From Chitinivibrionales bacterium (lineage in GTDB: Bacteria > Fibrobacterota > Chitinivibrionia > Chitinivibrionales > WJKA01), in the NCBI GenBank assembly GCA_014728215.1, contig WJLZ01000032.1, positions 1 through 64,000 on the forward strand: a DNA stretch of 64,000 nt. The letters run 5' to 3'. Both the position numbers and the translations under genes were made by a program. The notes under the pieces are model-generated. The model was not told where the DNA came from, ran no database searches, and saw nothing but the letters and a program-made list of their open reading frames with translations. This document shows positions 60,734 through 64,000 of this stretch, one piece after another; within the stretch, counting starts at the first letter, position 1; each line of letters opens with the position of its first letter.

Positions 60734-63700
60734 CTACCTGATCATAGTCAATCGTTTAACATCTTTAAATTTCCCTGCTGTTATGGAACAGAAATAGGCG
60801 CCTGAGGCAACGATTCTTCCCGCATTACTCTTTCCGAACCAGGTAACTTTATAGTTTCCCGGTTTATGGTTCCGGTTGACCAGCGTACGGACTACCCGGC
60901 CCCGGGCGTCGAATATGCGTATCGATACATGATAGGCGTCGGTATTCATCATTCCGTTCTTATTCCACCGGTAAGGGATCGTATATTTCAAGTTGACAAT
61001 AGGGTTGAACGGATTGGGATAGGGCGATGCCATGTTGAATTGCATGGGGAACCGTTCCAGAAAGTTTTTGTCCTGCGATGCAAAGACATTCAGGTATTCG
61101 GTTTCTTGGGCGCCGCCGAGTTCGATACTCTGCTTATCGGTGATTTGAAAACCCGAATCGGGGCGGACCACGAAAAGATAGACACCGGAGAGATTGTCGA
61201 CTCCCCGCCAGTTAATCTTCACCGGTTCATCACCGGGAGCAATACCGATATGGAAAACATTCTCATCTCTCCAGAACCGCCGGATATCGCTGGCGTATTC
61301 GGTAATCGGCTGTTTCCAGTCTTCGTGGGAGAAGAACAGGTAACGGCGATTCCCCATGCTTGGCGGCTCCGGACGGTCGAGATGGTCGTGGCCATTGAAT
61401 GCCTGTTCGCTGAATCCAAGGGTATTGTCGGCATCCCGTGACCGCATACCGGACAGCCCGACCTGAACCCGCCATTCGACTTTGCCGACATAGAAAGTCT
61501 TTGCCTTTTTCGCAAGCGATCGAGTGGTAAACGCCGGGGTGTTGTCGATAGTAAGGCGTTGCGATGAATCCGCAAGCATCCAGTAACCCTGCCAGGGTTC
61601 CAGGACATTCCCGGCTTCCACAAAGTCCTGTGTTGCAGGCTCCCATTTCCATAAGGTCGAGCCGTGGTCCCATCTTACCGGATAGGTATAGGGACAACCG
61701 ATCTGGTTCCAACCGTATTTATCCTTGCTGATTAAGACAGTCAATGGAGTATCGACCGGCTCCGGCCTGGTAAGCGATGATACCACCGAACCGGAATCGT
61801 CGGTATATGTTCCGGCAAGTGAAACGTTCGATGGATTGACCGATTTCCGCCAGTAACCTTTACCCGCCTCAACCGAGGCGATCTCCTTTGAAGGTTTATA
61901 ATAGTTGTAGATATCACGGGGCATCGATGATTCATCCCAGGTTGCGAGGTAGCCGCCGGCTTTGATACTGTCGGCATTATAGCCTGCTGAGGGGATACTG
62001 ATCATGTGCCATCCGGTGGTATCGTAGAAACGGTGACTGGTTGCTCCTGTTACGGTAAAAGTCTCCCCTACCGGTGTGGAATCGATCAGGTTGTCGGAAT
62101 CGACGGCGTAGGATGAGAATACATAGTTGCCGTCATATAAGGGATAATACTCATAAGTACCCGAGACATTTTTCTTGGGCATAACTTCTGTGGAATCATT
62201 CAAAGAAACCATGCTTGTCACAAAGGTGAAAACCGAATCGTAGTCGTCTTTTGCCGTAACGGTAAATCGAGCCGCACCATATTTCACTGCTTTTGATTGC
62301 AGTACCGTCGTGGGCGGGTCGTTTCTGTCGATGACTGTTACGACAAAGGTGTCGAGGGCAATGCCGCCGCGGACATCAGAACATTTCACGACAACGGTAT
62401 TTTTACCGACATCTTCGTCCCCCGGGGTCCAGGAGAGTGTTGCGGCATTAATTGTCAATGTCGAGGGGCCGCCTGCTATACCGAAGGTTATTTCATCGGC
62501 ATTGGGATCGTGGGCCGAGAGTGAGTGGTTCCAGATATCGTCTTCATACACCGAGGTATCGGGAGACGCCACAAGTATTGGCGGAATGTTTTTGATTTCC
62601 ACGCTGTCGTGGTTCCAGGCCGACCTGTTTCCGGCAGCGTCTTCGAGAACCGTTGCAAAATACCAGTATCCGGGCGCCGAGGTATTGGGGACAATAAAGG
62701 TCGTGTCGGTATACTCCCGGATAAAGCCGCTTGTGAGGTCGGTCACTTTCGAACCTGCGTTCCAGGCAATATATATCCGGTCGGCGTCGCCGAGGAGAGT
62801 AGAGTCGGTGGTGAGGGTGCATGCGATTGCGCTGTCACCGACAGTGGCAAGCGAGACGTTCAGCTTATTGACCGGTGCAATGCAGTCGCCGAGGGTAACC
62901 GTATCGGCGGCGCCCGGCGACCAGTTGCCGTCGGTATCGCGGACAAAAACAGCCAGATAGAGTTGCGCGCCGTTGGTCGGGCTTACCGCCGGTTCGGCCG
63001 TCGTGCTCGAAACGTCGACAGTGGTAATAATCTCTCCGGCGCCGGGGGCGGTGGGTGCTGCGGTCAGGGATGCACACACCTGCGTGCTCTCGGCATCATT
63101 ACTCGATGACGGTATCCAGGAGACAGTGACGGATGAACAGCTTGACGCCGTGGTGGTGAGACCGGTTGCCGGCTCAGGCCGGATGTTGATGTTGTACTGT
63201 GCCGTGGAGATATAGCTTGCCGCCAGGCCCGGTTTGAATGCCTTCGCTTTCAGGGTTGTTGAACCGTCAACGGTGACAGGGCCTTCATAGAGGGTCGATG
63301 ACTCGTCGGGATCGGTGCCGTCGGTGGTATAGTAGATCGATGTCTCTGTTGTAACACAGGTGATTTCGACGGTGATTGCCGAATCATAGGTCCCTTCCGG
63401 CATGCTGAATACCGGCATGGCAACACCGGTCCCTGCTGAAAAAATCGAGAAGTGCTTGATATACAGGGTAATAGTTTTATTGATCGAATCGACTTCCGAT
63501 TCTATGCCCTCCCACTGCAGGAGCGAATCGTTGTACCAGTAGCCGTGCAGAGCCGATGGCGCCGTACCGGTCGAGGCGAGTTGTGCCGAATCGTAGCTTA
63601 CGTTCATGACCAGGGGTGAATTGAAATGGAGTCCGTCGGGCGACAAATCGAACGCCTTGTCGATCATCTGTCCTTCGAGATGACCGGGAACATCGGCGGG

Positions 63701-64000
63701 AGCGATGTATTCGACCCCGATTGTTACCGATGAAGTGCAGGCGTCCGCGGGTACCGAAAGACTGTCTCCTTTATCGAGGACAATTTTCGATGCTGTTCCG
63801 GGGGTTTGTGCAAACTGTTGAGTAACCGAATAGCTTTGTGAAGCGATTGGGCTGTTTGCCAGACCTTGTTTAACGGCCAGGGCCTTGATTGTGGCGCTCG
63901 ACTTTAATGTTACGGCGCCATTGTAAAGCGTCGATGATATGTTCGGCTCGGAACCGTCGGTAGTATAGTAGATCGATGCGCCGGTGGTATCGCAGGCGAT
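60734..64000 (-). CDS. Giant secreted T9SS cargo protein with chitobiase-type repeats (5' end beyond window)
   Basis: The frame stays open to the window edge (1,089 codons seen). From the N-terminal side: chitobiase/hexosaminidase C-terminal-type repeats (SIYYTTDGSEPN... and SIYYTTDGTDPD...), a fibronectin-III-like region, a tandem Ig/cadherin-like region (DEITFGIAGGPSTLTIN; VVVKCSDVRGGIALDTFVVT), a long unassigned segment, and at the end a FlgD-Ig-like type IX sorting domain (ASPYPNPFNPIVNLKYTIPY, then GRVVRTLV, KVTWFGKSNAGRIVASGAYF). Likely exported across the outer membrane and anchored at the surface. The catalytic domain, if any, lies outside the window. Confidence 0.88.
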   Translation of the reverse strand: MACDTTGASIYYTTDGSEPNISSTLYNGAVTLKSSATIKALAVKQGLANSPIASQSYSVTQQFAQTPGTASKIVLDKGDSLSVPADACTSSVTIGVEYIAPADVPGHLEGQMIDKAFDLSPDGLHFNSPLVMNVSYDSAQLASTGTAPSALHGYWYNDSLLQWEGIESEVDSINKTITLYIKHFSIFSAGTGVAMPVFSMPEGTYDSAITVEITCVTTETSIYYTTDGTDPDESSTLYEGPVTVDGSTTLKAKAFKPGLAASYISTAQYNINIRPEPATGLTTTASSCSSVTVSWIPSSSNDAESTQVCASLTAAPTAPGAGEIITTVDVSSTTAEPAVSPTNGAQLYLAVFVRDTDGNWSPGAADTVTLGDCIAPVNKLNVSLATVGDSAIACTLTTDSTLLGDADRIYIAWNAGSKVTDLTSGFIREYTDTTFIVPNTSAPGYWYFATVLEDAAGNRSAWNHDSVEIKNIPPILVASPDTSVYEDDIWNHSLSAHDPNADEITFGIAGGPSTLTINAATLSWTPGDEDVGKNTVVVKCSDVRGGIALDTFVVTVIDRNDPPTTVLQSKAVKYGAARFTVTAKDDYDSVFTFVTSMVSLNDSTEVMPKKNVSGTYEYYPLYDGNYVFSSYAVDSDNLIDSTPVGETFTVTGATSHRFYDTTGWHMISIPSAGYNADSIKAGGYLATWDESSMPRDIYNYYKPSKEIASVEAGKGYWRKSVNPSNVSLAGTYTDDSGSVVSSLTRPEPVDTPLTVLISKDKYGWNQIGCPYTYPVRWDHGSTLWKWEPATQDFVEAGNVLEPWQGYWMLADSSQRLTIDNTPAFTTRSLAKKAKTFYVGKVEWRVQVGLSGMRSRDADNTLGFSEQAFNGHDHLDRPEPPSMGNRRYLFFSHEDWKQPITEYASDIRRFWRDENVFHIGIAPGDEPVKINWRGVDNLSGVYLFVVRPDSGFQITDKQSIELGGAQETEYLNVFASQDKNFLERFPMQFNMASPYPNPFNPIVNLKYTIPYRWNKNGMMNTDAYHVSIRIFDARGRVVRTLVNRNHKPGNYKVTWFGKSNAGRIVASGAYFCSITAGKFKDVKRLTMIR

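Noticed and set aside
60511-60805. Plus-strand frames of 60-76 codons between the two surface-protein genes
   Set aside because: Composition reflects GC-rich intergenic runs; no ribosome site and no family resemblance.
1-64000. CRISPR arrays, insertion sequences, rRNA genes or prophage
   Set aside because: No direct repeats with unique spacers, no transposase or integrase genes and no rRNA sequence were seen on reading both strands.

Overview
The window reads as chromosomal DNA of a strictly anaerobic, Gram-negative-type bacterium, most likely from Fibrobacterota (Chitinispirillia/Chitinivibrionia-like). Three things point there: two adjacent TIGR02147-family regulators, a family first defined in Fibrobacter succinogenes; a giant secreted protein ending in a type IX secretion (FlgD-Ig-like) sorting domain with chitobiase-type repeats; and several secreted or outer-membrane proteins with DUF5683-like cores. 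An iron-sulfur MinD/NifX cluster and a UGA-encoded selenoprotein fit an anaerobe. The taxonomic placement is inference from families, not from a marker tree.

Layout. 1-3.4 kb: a beta-propeller sensor-like protein (cut by the window edge) and a periplasmic TPR protein. 3.5-9.5 kb (minus strand): argF, a KaiC-like ATPase, two small membrane proteins, two CheY-like receivers and uvrA, closely packed. 9.9-14.8 kb: spoVG, tRNA-Gln, and a translation/lysine block (rplY, pth, rpsF, rpsR, rplI, dapA, dapB). 14.8-24.3 kb: two DUF5683-like envelope proteins, nrdR with a probable NrdR box, a PBP4-type peptidase, a MORN-like lipoprotein, then a eukaryotic-type HisA, an adenylate-kinase-like P-loop protein and a family B DNA polymerase. 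24.4-29.8 kb: TIGR02147 regulators with candidate operators, a lipoprotein, and a secreted clan CD-like protein with a partner. 29.8-33.5 kb: a gene-poor stretch and three envelope genes.

33.7-45.5 kb is a signalling island: a receiver-Ser/Thr kinase fusion behind a near-consensus sigma-54 promoter, a DUF4390 protein, an NtrY-like kinase and NtrC-like activator, a PAS-SpoIIE-HATPase phosphatase and three STAS proteins, interrupted by purL (with tandem PurS-like N-terminus) and purQ. 45.7-48.3 kb: a histone-deacetylase-family hydrolase, a SelW-like selenoprotein with in-frame TGA and a bacterial SECIS-like hairpin, a Sua5/YrdC protein and MazG. 48.35-50.75 kb contains remnants of at least four genes around a thioesterase and an HD-domain protein.

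50.8-54.7 kb (minus) is a compact cluster of two ferredoxin-inserted MinD-type ATPases, glycine-rich DUF5320-like proteins, an MBL-fold enzyme, a small CxxC protein and a NifX-like protein. Next to it lie an HTH-EIIA fusion and an EIIA-PII-like protein, divergent across 10-bp phased TTGCAY repeats, and a Kef-type antiporter. The window ends with a FecR/Ig-like surface protein and the partial T9SS cargo. The observations I rate highest are the selenoprotein, the MinD/NifX/DUF5320 cluster with its EIIA-linked control region, the sigma-54/receiver-kinase island, the KaiC-receiver cluster, and a recurring 8-nt tandem repeat between genes.
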